Source of the DNA: Candidatus Bathyarchaeota archaeon
GTDB taxonomy: Archaea; Thermoproteota; Bathyarchaeia; Bathyarchaeales; DTEX01
NCBI GenBank assembly: GCA_003601725.1
Contig: PIYJ01000072.1
Span: 1-7,793, forward strand
Direction of reading: 5' to 3'
Length of the DNA stretch: 7,793 nucleotides
The position numbers were made by a program, and so were the translations under genes. Below, piece by piece: positions 1 through 5,441 of the stretch (the stretch's first letter is position 1; each line of letters starts with the position of its first letter). The notes beneath the pieces are model-generated. The model was not told the origin of the DNA and ran no database searches. It saw only the letters and a list, made by a program, of their open reading frames with translations.

Positions 1-2
1 GA

Positions 3-308
3 AGATCATGGAGCATAAGAGACAAAGAGTGGAGCTTCTATCTCTGGCTTGGACCTAGAATGGCAGGGGCTAAGGAGAAGCCTGAGCTCTATAGGTATGA
101 AGCTGCTTTTGTTCCCCCTGAACCGGCAAAGTACGAGTTAGAGAAGTATCAGCCTGAGAGAACAGTTCTCACAGAAGAAGAGAAGGAAACAGCTGAAGCC
201 ATGGAGAAAAAGCTACGGGAGTTCATAGAGTCCCTCTCGCCTTCCCCCGGAGACTTAATGGCGAAGGACTTCATGAAAAGACAGATGTCGCTTCAACGTC
301 CAGCTTGA
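3..308 (+). CDS. C-terminal end of probable sulfatase / alkaline-phosphatase-superfamily protein (5' partial)
   Basis: The reading frame is open from the first complete codon to a TGA at 306-308, so this is the tail of a gene starting upstream. A Met codon at 60 gives an apparent 82-residue protein, but the translation before it (RSWSIRDKEWSFYLWLGPR) reads as continuous protein, so 60 is probably not the true start. That stretch, followed by PELYRYE and a charged helix ending in KKLREFIESL, resembles the C-terminal subdomain of sulfatases: an 'S-I-R-x-x-E-W-x-x' strand, an 'ELY' motif, then a closing helix. This is pattern recognition; the catalytic Cys/Ser and metal-binding residues would lie outside the window. 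The last 25 or so residues (SPSPGDLMAKDF onwards) look like a flexible tail. Its substrate cannot be inferred. Confidence 0.6.
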   Translation, partial: RSWSIRDKEWSFYLWLGPRMAGAKEKPELYRYEAAFVPPEPAKYELEKYQPERTVLTEEEKETAEAMEKKLREFIESLSPSPGDLMAKDFMKRQMSLQRPA

Positions 309-313
309 TGCGT

Positions 314-346
314 AAAAGCCGGCGGGAAACGGCCTTTTTATTCTTT
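314..346. terminator. Hairpin with T-rich tail between converging genes
   Basis: AAAAGCCG (314-321) can pair with CGGCCTTTT (330-338), leaving one bulged C and an 8-base loop, followed on the plus strand by a T-rich stretch (TTTTTATTCTTT). It lies six bases after the stop of the upstream plus-strand gene and overlaps the stop codon of the minus-strand small Cys-rich gene. It could therefore end both transcripts. On the minus strand the following T tract is short (CTTTTA), so termination is better supported for the plus direction. Confidence 0.45.
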
Positions 347-478
347 ATCTTCATTTTCAACGGGCTTAAAATCTTCGCAGGCTGGAGAGTCAAGATAACG
401 GAAGATTCCCTTTTTTTGGCATCTCAAAACAGGTGGACATTGAAGCTCAGCGTAAACGCATTCAGCACAGGTTGGCAT
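338..478 (-). CDS. Small cysteine-rich protein, 46 residues (hypothetical)
   Basis: A short ORF (ATG at 478-476, TAA at 340-338) fills the gap downstream of the OsmC-like gene. A GGTGAT Shine-Dalgarno at 489-484 sits five bases before the ATG. The translation begins MPTCAECVYAELQCPP and carries cysteines at 4, 7, 14, 20 and 34. The last is in the motif SPACEDFKP, and the end is acidic (ENEDKE). The CxxC pair plus spaced cysteines suggests a small zinc- or iron-sulfur-binding knuckle. Short prokaryotic proteins with an N-terminal CxxC and a C-x-D-F-x-P ending are a pattern I recognise, but I cannot assign a family or function. It starts 37 bases after the osmC stop on the same strand, so it is probably the third gene of an fdhD-osmC transcript. 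The composition and SD argue against chance. Confidence 0.65.
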   Translation of the reverse strand: MPTCAECVYAELQCPPVLRCQKKGIFRYLDSPACEDFKPVENEDKE

Positions 479-483
479 CGTTA

Positions 484-489
484 ATCACC
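484..489 (-). promoter_or_regulatory. Shine-Dalgarno site of the small Cys-rich gene
   Basis: On the minus strand the bases read GGGTGATTAACG immediately before the ATG at 478. GGTGAT matches the 3' part of the usual anti-Shine-Dalgarno complement (GGAGGTGATC). This site is the main reason for accepting such a short ORF as a gene. Confidence 0.6.
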
Positions 490-515
490 CTTTTTTCTCT
501 CTTTTATGAAGACTG

Positions 516-968
516 TTAGGAATGTAAACCTTTCGTTTCTATTTTATAATTTACTTTGATTCCTCTCTCCAAGCTTCGGCTCATCAGGCATCCGCGTTTG
601 AAAAGATTCTCGGCTCTTCTGAGTCTCTTCTCGGATTCTTCATCTTCTGGGATTTCCAACTTGATTTTTACGTCTATTTCGTCTACGCAAATGCGTCCTC
701 TTTCATCCTTATCTGTGGAGACCGTGACAGTTGCGTTGAGCTTCCTGTATTTTACCCGTGCCCATTCCAGAATGGAGATGAAAGTTGAGCACATGCATTC
801 AGCGAGGCTGGCTGCTAAGAGTTGACGTGCTTCCCCGCCCATCTTCTCTTTGGGAACGCCGGCTTTCTTGACTGTTAGATCGTTCATCGTTTCGCTGTTA
901 AACTTTATCAGCATGTCTCCATCTTTAGGTTGTTCAAGTTCTATCTTGATTTCAGATTTGAAGGACAC
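516..968 (-). CDS. OsmC/Ohr-family protein (thiol peroxidase-like)
   Basis: A 150-residue protein, typical in length for the OsmC/Ohr superfamily. Members reduce organic or inorganic peroxides in the cytoplasm with a pair of cysteines, usually as domain-swapped dimers. The family core is visible: GGEARQLLAASLAEC at about 44-58 (helix with the first catalytic Cys58; a second Cys lies at 60), a strand-rich middle (KLNATVTVSTD), an LEIPE segment near 104-108, and the second cysteine region KRGCLMSRSLERGIKV at about 124-139 with Cys127. The start is GTG at 968-966, preceded by a purine-rich AGGAAGGGG. Two cysteines in the expected places suggest an active peroxidase, but the substrate is unknown, and many archaeal OsmC-like proteins have no tested activity. 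It lies 46 bases after fdhD and 37 before the small Cys-rich gene, so co-transcription is likely. A TATA-like element near 1002-1016 could also give it its own promoter. Confidence 0.88.
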   Translation of the reverse strand: MSFKSEIKIELEQPKDGDMLIKFNSETMNDLTVKKAGVPKEKMGGEARQLLAASLAECMCSTFISILEWARVKYRKLNATVTVSTDKDERGRICVDEIDVKIKLEIPEDEESEKRLRRAENLFKRGCLMSRSLERGIKVNYKIETKGLHS

Positions 969-1001
969 GAGTAGACCCCTTCCTAGAGATTATCAATTGT
1001 T

Positions 1002-1016
1002 CGTATACATAAGCTT
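1002..1016 (-). promoter_or_regulatory. Possible TATA/BRE element for the osmC-like gene
   Basis: On the minus strand this reads AAGCTTATGTATACG, overlapping the end of fdhD. Its centre lies about 39 bases before the GTG start of the osmC-like gene. That would place transcription start roughly 12 bases ahead of the coding region, leaving room for the purine-rich ribosome site. AT-rich sequence of this kind occurs by chance, so support is weak. Confidence 0.25.
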
Positions 1017-1632
1017 AATCCGCCGAGTTTTTGGGCAAAATTATCCTTTCAGGGTGAGTATAGATATTGAATCTCTTTCCTCTTGCAAATCCGATCAGAG
1101 TGAGCCCCATCACTTTAGAGAGCTTGATTCCTTTATCCGTAGGCGCCGAGATTGAAACGATCACTGGGATTCCTACATTAGCAGCCTTGATTACGATGTC
1201 TGAGGTAATTCTCCCAGTTGAAGCCAGAAATATCTCTTTAAAATCTAAGCCTCGAAGAACCGCTTTGCCTATGACCTTATCAACCGCGCTGTGTCTACTG
1301 ATATCCTCCGAAATTGTTAAAATGCGGCCTTGCTCATCCATTAGCGCCGCTGCATGGGTCCCCCCTGTTCTTCTATAAATCTCCGCGGATGAGTTAAGAT
1401 TTTTTATAGATTCCATTATCGTTTGGGAGGTGAACCTGACATGAGGGATCTGTTTTTTAAGTTTCATCCATACTTGGGGAGGGATCTTCCTTTCTCCAGA
1501 TCTGCATTCAGTTGATATGATCCGTGTTTTCCCCATAGGCAGTTCTTTACTTAGCTGAACATCAACTCTTCCCCTGCTAATCTTCAATTCAACAATCTCA
1601 TCCGTCTGGTCTACTATTCCCTCCGCCATCAA
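1015..1632 (-). CDS. fdhD: FdhD sulfurtransferase, C-terminal part (gene split by frameshift)
   Basis: FdhD passes sulfur from a cysteine desulfurase to the molybdenum/tungsten-bis-pterin cofactor of formate dehydrogenase, which the enzyme needs for activity. This frame carries most of the family signature: MAEGIVDQTDEIV (residues 2-14), TECRSG with the candidate sulfur-carrying Cys43, TGGTHAAAL (89-97), SEDISRHSAVDKVIG (108-122), ASTGRITSDIVIKAA (137-151), VSISAPT (159-165) and GFARGKRFNIYT (181-192). The family's usual CxxC is reduced here to CxxG, and the common GRHNAVD reads SRHSAVD. The annotated first codon (TTG/ATG at 1632-1627) is not a real start: the frame continues upstream as VNPLEIRELTIGHL, which is the expected preceding FdhD segment. 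The N-terminal 50 or so residues lie in another frame (1659-1823). Joined, the protein is about 269 residues, normal for FdhD. No formate dehydrogenase is in the window, so the client enzyme is unknown. Confidence 0.9.
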   Translation of the reverse strand: MMAEGIVDQTDEIVELKISRGRVDVQLSKELPMGKTRIISTECRSGERKIPPQVWMKLKKQIPHVRFTSQTIMESIKNLNSSAEIYRRTGGTHAAALMDEQGRILTISEDISRHSAVDKVIGKAVLRGLDFKEIFLASTGRITSDIVIKAANVGIPVIVSISAPTDKGIKLSKVMGLTLIGFARGKRFNIYTHPERIILPKNSAD

Positions 1633-1658
1633 GTGTCCAATCGTTAATTCTCTGATTT

Positions 1659-1823
1659 CTAATGGATTGACATCACAGAGTAACGAGAACCATTAATGTA
1701 TAGGCTTACTTGACTCTCCACAACGATCTCATCCATAAATGAGCGAGCGGAATTTCTTCTCAAGTCAACCTTTAAGATCTGATGCTGAGTCGAAGCGGAA
1801 TCCCCCGCGTTTTCCTTAGGCAT
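1659..1823 (-). pseudogene. fdhD: FdhD N-terminal part, separated from the rest by a net one-base frameshift
   Basis: This frame encodes the missing beginning of FdhD. DEIVVESQVSLYINGSRYSVM matches the family's N-terminal pattern (D-E-x-x-x-E, a hydrophobic strand, N-G, then V-M), then runs into SIH and a TAG at 1661-1659. Reading the bases just after the VM codons in the frame one base back gives VNPLEIRELTIGHLMAEG, exactly what should follow. The break therefore lies between about 1660 and 1690, and one base appears to be missing. I chose the ATG at 1823 because GAGGAG lies six bases before it and because the resulting length to the conserved DE motif (about 30 residues) is close to that of E. 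coli FdhD. A GTG at 1928 would add 35 residues and sits at a suitable distance from a TATA-like element, so it remains possible. Whether this is a true mutation or an assembly error cannot be told from the bases. Confidence 0.8.
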
Positions 1824-1954
1824 CGCATTCTCCTCGCATGTCTTTTCTGTCTGTTTTTCTCTGATATTCTGATAGCTTCGTAACCTTTCTATGTTTGCTT
1901 TAGGGACATCCCTGAAAAGAGTTTTCACATAAACATTCTATTTCTCTGCTTTGC

Positions 1955-1966
1955 CTTTAAGCTTCA
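1955..1966 (-). promoter_or_regulatory. Candidate archaeal promoter (BRE/TATA) for fdhD
   Basis: On the minus strand the bases read GAAGCTTAAAGG. The centre of CTTAAAG is about 30 bases ahead of a GTG at 1928, so a transcript would begin within a few bases of that codon. This is compatible either with a nearly leaderless start at 1928 or with a leader of about 105 bases before the SD-preceded ATG at 1823. Confidence 0.4.
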
Positions 1967-2108
1967 TAGATGCTTGTGATAAGGAGAAGTTAGAGAAATC
2001 GCATGTTTCATTATCTTTGATTGGAAAGACAGATAGCAAAAAAGATATGCCGAAGTTTCATAATAGTTTAATTCAATCGCCAGCTTCATGGAATGATTCT
2101 CTCTTTAA

Positions 2109-2113
2109 GGAGG
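2109..2113 (+). promoter_or_regulatory. Shine-Dalgarno of the macrodomain gene
   Basis: AAGGAGGGG contains a full GGAGG core ten bases before the GTG at 2124-2126 and fixes that GTG as the start, giving a protein beginning MEFEINKAIIRIVQGDIT, which fits the usual N-terminus of macrodomains. Confidence 0.7.
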
Positions 2114-2123
2114 GGAAGTCTTA

Positions 2124-2678
2124 GTGGAATTCGAGATTAATAAAGCGATTATTCGAATCGTTCAGGGGGATATAACTGAACAAGAGACGGATGCGATCGT
2201 TAACGCTGCGAACAGCAGCTTAATGGGCGGAGGAGGAGTGGACGGCGCGATTCACAGAAAAGGCGGACCGAAGATTCTGGAGGAATGCAAGAAGATCCGT
2301 GAAACTGAATGGCCTGATGGCTTACCAACTGGAAAGGCTGTTATCACATCTGGGGGAAATCTGAAGGCTAAATATGTGATTCACACTGTTGGGCCTGTAT
2401 GGCGCGGGGGCAAATATGGAGAGCCAGAGCTGCTAGCAGAGGCCTACCGAAATTCATTGAGGCTTGCAGTCTCTAGAGGCTTGAAGACTATTGCTTTTCC
2501 CGCGATAAGCACTGGAGCTTACGGCTATCCTATGGAGGAGGCTGCTGAGATAGCGTTGAAAACAGTCAAAGAATTCTTAGAAAAAGAAGATAAACTGGAA
2601 GAAGTTGTCTTTGTGCTTTTCACTTCATCCAGCTTCCGAGTGTATGAAAGGAAAGCCCGGGAAATTCTCACCGGATGA
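2124..2678 (+). CDS. MacroD-type macrodomain protein (ADP-ribose binding, probable deacylase/hydrolase)
   Basis: A 184-residue stand-alone macrodomain with all hallmarks of the MacroD/YmdB branch. GDIT is at 15-18 (Asp contacting adenine), DAIVNAANSSL at 23-33, the catalytic loop GGGGVDGAIHRKGGP at 35-49 with Asp40, GGNLKAKYVIHTVGPVW at 77-93, and the phosphate-binding loop ISTGAYGYP at 128-136. FTSSSFRVYE near 166-175 is the usual last strand and helix. Family members bind ADP-ribose and hydrolyse O-acetyl-ADP-ribose or remove mono-ADP-ribose from acidic protein residues in the cytoplasm. The intact Asn30, Asp40 and glycine loops imply an active enzyme. The gene stands alone: fdhD lies divergently about 300 bases away, and a hairpin closes its 3' end. 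An AT-rich stretch near 2060-2074 might hold its TATA box. No partner ADP-ribosyltransferase or toxin is next to it, so there is no sign of a toxin-antitoxin pair. Confidence 0.95.
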   Translation: MEFEINKAIIRIVQGDITEQETDAIVNAANSSLMGGGGVDGAIHRKGGPKILEECKKIRETEWPDGLPTGKAVITSGGNLKAKYVIHTVGPVWRGGKYGEPELLAEAYRNSLRLAVSRGLKTIAFPAISTGAYGYPMEEAAEIALKTVKEFLEKEDKLEEVVFVLFTSSSFRVYERKAREILTG

Positions 2679-2697
2679 CGCGGTGAGACATCTTTTC
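2666..2697 (+). terminator. Hairpin spanning the macrodomain stop codon
   Basis: TCTCACCG (2666-2673) and CGGTGAGA (2681-2688) form a perfect eight-base stem with a seven-base loop that contains the TGA stop at 2676-2678. A T-rich stretch (TCTTTTCCCTTT) follows. The position and tail suit a transcription terminator or a 3'-end stabilising hairpin. Confidence 0.5.
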
Positions 2698-2778
2698 CCT
2701 TTAAAGCTCTAATGAATCCGCAGAAATTTCGATAATAAATTAGGTTTGATATCTGTTGATGCTTAAAAGTGAAAATGG

Positions 2779-3588
2779 ATGAGCATTGAATTTCTGGATC
2801 TCCCTAGGTATGTAAGGCTGCTAAAAAATCTACGTGCAGTGGCCTTTTTAGATCCGAATGCGGAGATTCCTCTGGAAGAGATAAAGTGGTTGAGACGTAG
2901 ATTCAAATATAGAAACGTGGGGATTTCAGAAAGCCTCATAACGGCTCTTAAAGCTGAAGCAAAGGAACTTTTTCTAAGGAAACCATTTGAGATTCTTAAG
3001 CCGCCGCTATTGGAGATCGAAAACTTCGTAGAAACAATTTTAGAAATAGAGTCTAAAGTTCCAGCATATACGATTGAGTCCTTGATCCTTACCTCTTGCT
3101 ATGTGAATGCTTTGGTTGTTTTAGGTAGAGATTCATTTCCGGTTCTTGATCCATTCGTGACTTGGGCTATGAGATCAACCGCGGAATTAACAGAAACCGA
3201 AGTTAAACGAAACCTCCGCATAATAGGATATGCAATGACGGATTTCCATAACGAAAATGCTGGGCAAGCATACGAATCCCTAAAAGGAATTGCGGAAAAA
3301 ATTTTGAGAAAGGAAGACCTCAGCAAAGTTAGGGAAGAATCGGAGAGGCTCATGGAGAAAAGAAAGAAGATCGCTCAGGATGATGGAGAAAAACGATTTT
3401 GGAGATTAAGGCAGCCCGGTGAAGAGAAGGAAAGAATAGTGATAGCTTACCTTGACGTTATGCCTTTAATTTCAAAGATTCTCCTCCAAAAGAACTCGTC
3501 GAGACTTGTAAATTTCATAGCTAAAAGCACCGTGAATCTAAGTATGGCACTAAGTTTAATACCGACTTTCATCTTGCAACTTGAATAG
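2779..3588 (+). CDS. Unrecognised mainly helical protein, 269 residues
   Basis: I do not recognise this protein. It begins MSIEFLDLPRYVRLLKNLRA and appears almost entirely alpha-helical and cytoplasmic, without a signal peptide. Visible parts: a basic helix around 36-45 (KWLRRRFKYR); a long helical region 50-115 including one hydrophobic stretch (LILTSCYVNALVVLG, 102-116) that is short and polar for a membrane span; a strongly charged, possibly coiled-coil segment at about 165-225 rich in Lys, Arg and Glu; and a hydrophobic C-terminus (about 243-268). Only one Cys (107) is present and there are no obvious catalytic motifs. The ATG at 2779 has a weak ribosome site (GTGA in AAAGTGAAAATGG), and an ATG at 2775 is in another frame. 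Its stop lies nine bases before the next gene, so the two are very likely co-transcribed. The C-terminal hydrophobic helix could mediate membrane association or oligomerisation. Confidence 0.85.
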   Translation: MSIEFLDLPRYVRLLKNLRAVAFLDPNAEIPLEEIKWLRRRFKYRNVGISESLITALKAEAKELFLRKPFEILKPPLLEIENFVETILEIESKVPAYTIESLILTSCYVNALVVLGRDSFPVLDPFVTWAMRSTAELTETEVKRNLRIIGYAMTDFHNENAGQAYESLKGIAEKILRKEDLSKVREESERLMEKRKKIAQDDGEKRFWRLRQPGEEKERIVIAYLDVMPLISKILLQKNSSRLVNFIAKSTVNLSMALSLIPTFILQLE

Positions 3589-3597
3589 GCGATTTAT

Positions 3598-4806
3598 TTG
3601 TTTGAAAAATCAGTTGAATGCAGCAAGTGTGGCAAACTCTTTCCATGCGACAAGGTTTTATCCGTATGCAGCGAATGCGGCGGGGCGCTTCTATTCCGTT
3701 ATGATTCAGACGAATTGACCGAAAAAGTCTCTAAGGACCTTTTAGCAAGAAGGCAGAAGAGCTTCTGGAAGTTCATAGAGTTTCTTCCATTATCATCGCA
3801 AAAAAGCATAGTCTCCCTAGGAGAGCCTTACACGCCTATACTTCGTCTTCCAAACACTCATGATGTTAGTTTCAAAAATTTATTCATCAAAGACGAAGGG
3901 AGACTTCCTACGGGAACTTTCAAGGCAAGAGGCATGGCAGTTGCAGTTTCAAAACTTAAAGAGCTAGGTATAAAGCGCGTAGCTATCCCTTCAGCTGGAA
4001 ATGCAGCTTCAGCCCTAGCTGCATATGGGACAAAGGCTGGAATGGATGTTTATGCTTTTATGCCGAAGGATGTCCCGACTGCCATACTTAAGGAGAGCGT
4101 ATTCTTGGGAGCAAAAGTTTACCTCGTTGACGGACTCATAAGTCACGCCGCGAAGATTGTTGAGAAGCTCGGGCGGAAATATGGATGGTTCAATCTCTCA
4201 ACAAACAAACAGCCATACAGGTTTGAAGGCTATAAGATTATGGCCTTCGAGATAGCTGAACAATTCGATTGGAATCCCCCTGAAAACATATTTTTCCCAA
4301 CCGGCGGAGGAGAAGGAATAATAGGTCTCTGGAAGGGCTTCAATGAGCTAAAAGAACTGGGGTGGATAGAAAAAACTCCACGTTTAGTTCTTGTTCAGTC
4401 CTCTGGGTGTGCTCCGCTTGTTAAAGCCTACAACGAAGGCGAGGCAGAGGTAAAGAAAACTTGGGAAAACGCTGATACTATAGCGGCGGGGCTGAGGGTG
4501 CCGCATCCGTATGCGAGCTATCTGATATTGAGAGCTCTGAAAGAGACAGACGGTATAGCCATAGCGGTAGGGGATGAAGAGATACTTTCTTCGATTAAAG
4601 CCTTCATGAAGATGGGGATATATGCATGTCCAGAGGCTGCCTCAACGCTCGCTGCGTTAAGAAAACTTGAGAACCACCGCATACTTGATACGGATGAAAA
4701 TATACTTTTATGCATAACAGGCAACTTGATGAAATATTTTGATACTATAAAATTAGAAAGGGACAAGGTTCCCCTATTGGATAAAGACGCAGATTCGTTA
4801 GATTAA
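3598..4806 (+). CDS. thrC: Threonine synthase-like PLP enzyme with N-terminal zinc ribbon
   Basis: A fold-type II pyridoxal-phosphate enzyme of 402 residues, the usual length for archaeal threonine synthase, which converts O-phosphohomoserine to threonine and phosphate. Residues 8-27 hold a Cys4 zinc-ribbon-like motif (CSKC...CSEC: Cys8, 11, 24, 27; Cys17 extra). The PLP lysine is Lys109 in PTGTFKARG. IPSAGNAASALAAYGTKAGM at 130-149 is the substrate-binding loop, and PTGGGEG at 234-240 is the PLP phosphate loop. VQSSGCAPLVKA (266-277), GLRVPHPYASYLIL (298-311) and CPEAASTLAAL (344-354) match the family. The C-terminal motif, usually NTGSGLKY, reads ITGNLMKY here, so the pocket may differ, and a related activity (cysteate synthase or another beta/gamma-replacement enzyme) is possible. 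The start is TTG at 3598, with AGGCGAT seven bases before; no ATG lies in frame nearby. It follows the unknown helical gene by nine bases. No other threonine-pathway gene is present. Confidence 0.8.
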   Translation: MFEKSVECSKCGKLFPCDKVLSVCSECGGALLFRYDSDELTEKVSKDLLARRQKSFWKFIEFLPLSSQKSIVSLGEPYTPILRLPNTHDVSFKNLFIKDEGRLPTGTFKARGMAVAVSKLKELGIKRVAIPSAGNAASALAAYGTKAGMDVYAFMPKDVPTAILKESVFLGAKVYLVDGLISHAAKIVEKLGRKYGWFNLSTNKQPYRFEGYKIMAFEIAEQFDWNPPENIFFPTGGGEGIIGLWKGFNELKELGWIEKTPRLVLVQSSGCAPLVKAYNEGEAEVKKTWENADTIAAGLRVPHPYASYLILRALKETDGIAIAVGDEEILSSIKAFMKMGIYACPEAASTLAALRKLENHRILDTDENILLCITGNLMKYFDTIKLERDKVPLLDKDADSLD

Positions 4807-4976
4807 GTCGTAAGATAGGCTCATAAACGTTTAAAACGACCAATTGCATCTTTGACGATTAGATCTTGAACCTTAACTGCGGATTCTAACATCATCGCTT
4901 CCACGAAGATTAAACCCGCCGGAAAGAGTCAAGCTTAAATAGGCAAGGTGAAAAACACAGAGAATAGTGAACCTTC
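4807..4976. other. Intergenic region between the thrC-like gene and the cupin
   Basis: This 170-base gap holds the promoter-like element of the cupin gene near its end. I see no clear terminator hairpin after the thrC-like gene: GTCGT (4807-4811) and ACGAC (4836-4840) could pair but only over a long loop. A 24-codon open frame on the minus strand is too short to call. Confidence 0.4.
4931..4942 (+). promoter_or_regulatory. Candidate archaeal promoter of the cupin gene
   Basis: The bases AAGCTTAAATAG form a BRE/TATA-like element. Its centre is about 39 bases before the ATG at 4977, which predicts transcription start near 4963-4966 and a leader of only about 12 bases. The same CTTAAA core appears upstream of fdhD on the other strand. 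Confidence 0.5.
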
Positions 4977-5363
4977 ATGATACATATCCGACATATACCT
5001 TCGATAAAAAAGCAACCCCTAGAAGACACCCATGGAAAGACCTCGTTATACCAGGTTTTTTGGCAATCAGACGCTCATGGAGCAAAGTTCGGCGAAAAGA
5101 AACCTGATTCCATGAAGTCATTCACGAACTTCGCTAGGATAACTATTCAGCCTGGAGGCACGAATCAAATTCACGTTCACGACGACATAGAGCAAGTTTA
5201 CATAGTCCTTAGAGGAAAAGGAACAGTTCAAGTAGGTGATGAGAAAGCAGAGGTTAAAGCTGGAGATGCAATTTTTCTCCCAGCGAAGGTTCCCCACGGA
5301 TTCGTGAATACCGGAGATAAACCGACCGTTCTCCTGCTTATAGGAACCCGCGTATATGAATAA
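4977..5363 (+). CDS. Single-domain cupin protein (cupin_2 type)
   Basis: A 128-residue protein consisting of an N-terminal arm (about 50 residues) and one conserved beta-barrel cupin domain. Cupin motif 1 is seen as QIHVHDDIEQVYIVLRG (64-80), giving metal ligands His66, His68 and Glu72. Motif 2 is GDAIFLPAKVPHGFVNTG (96-113), giving His107. All four ligands are present, so it should bind a divalent metal (Fe, Mn, Ni or Zn). Small cupins of this type include isomerases, dioxygenases and pure ligand-binding proteins, and nothing here separates these options. It has no signal peptide and is cytoplasmic. It appears to be a single-gene unit: a TATA-like element lies upstream, a weak GTGA ribosome site precedes the ATG, and the next gene is convergent. 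Confidence is high for the fold and low for any specific function. Confidence 0.9.
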   Translation: MIHIRHIPSIKKQPLEDTHGKTSLYQVFWQSDAHGAKFGEKKPDSMKSFTNFARITIQPGGTNQIHVHDDIEQVYIVLRGKGTVQVGDEKAEVKAGDAIFLPAKVPHGFVNTGDKPTVLLLIGTRVYE

Positions 5364-5441
5364 AGCTCTCTCGTGAAGCTTCAATCAGCTATTTGTCAAT
5401 CAAAACTTTCTAAACCCAAAAGAGAGGGAGAGAATCATCTT
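5364..5441. other. Convergent gap between cupin and ABC permease genes
   Basis: This 78-base gap separates two converging genes. AAGCT (5363-5367) and AGCTT form only a five-base stem. Toward the permease side the plus strand has CTTTTATTC near 5439-5448, and the minus strand has a pyrimidine-rich run (CTCTCCCTCTCTTTTGGGTTT). Factor-independent archaeal termination at T-rich runs is possible in both directions, but no strong hairpin is visible. Confidence 0.3.

Noticed and set aside
556..825. Plus-strand open frame antisense to the osmC-like gene (similar cases at 850-1155 and 1067-1378 against osmC/fdhD)
   Set aside because: These lie opposite genes with clear family motifs and their translations are Ser/Leu-rich shadow sequences with no recognisable domain.
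1655..1692. Programmed -1 ribosomal frameshift in fdhD
   Set aside because: No slippery heptamer or evident downstream pseudoknot can be seen in the frame-overlap region, so a mutation or sequencing error is the simpler reading.
2124..2678. Macrodomain gene as the antitoxin of a DarTG-type ADP-ribosylation system
   Set aside because: No DarT-like ADP-ribosyltransferase is adjacent: the neighbours are fdhD (divergent) and an unrelated helical protein. The sequence fits ordinary MacroD proteins.
4822..4893. Minus-strand 24-codon open frame starting MMLESAVKVQDLIVKD
   Set aside because: The translation looks protein-like, but it has no ribosome site, an in-frame stop lies a short way upstream, and the region also holds promoter sequence for the other strand. 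It is too short to support.
4860..4905. Possible C/D-box small RNA on the minus strand (GATGATG near a purine-rich segment)
   Set aside because: The C-box match is imperfect, and I found no CTGA D box at a suitable distance.
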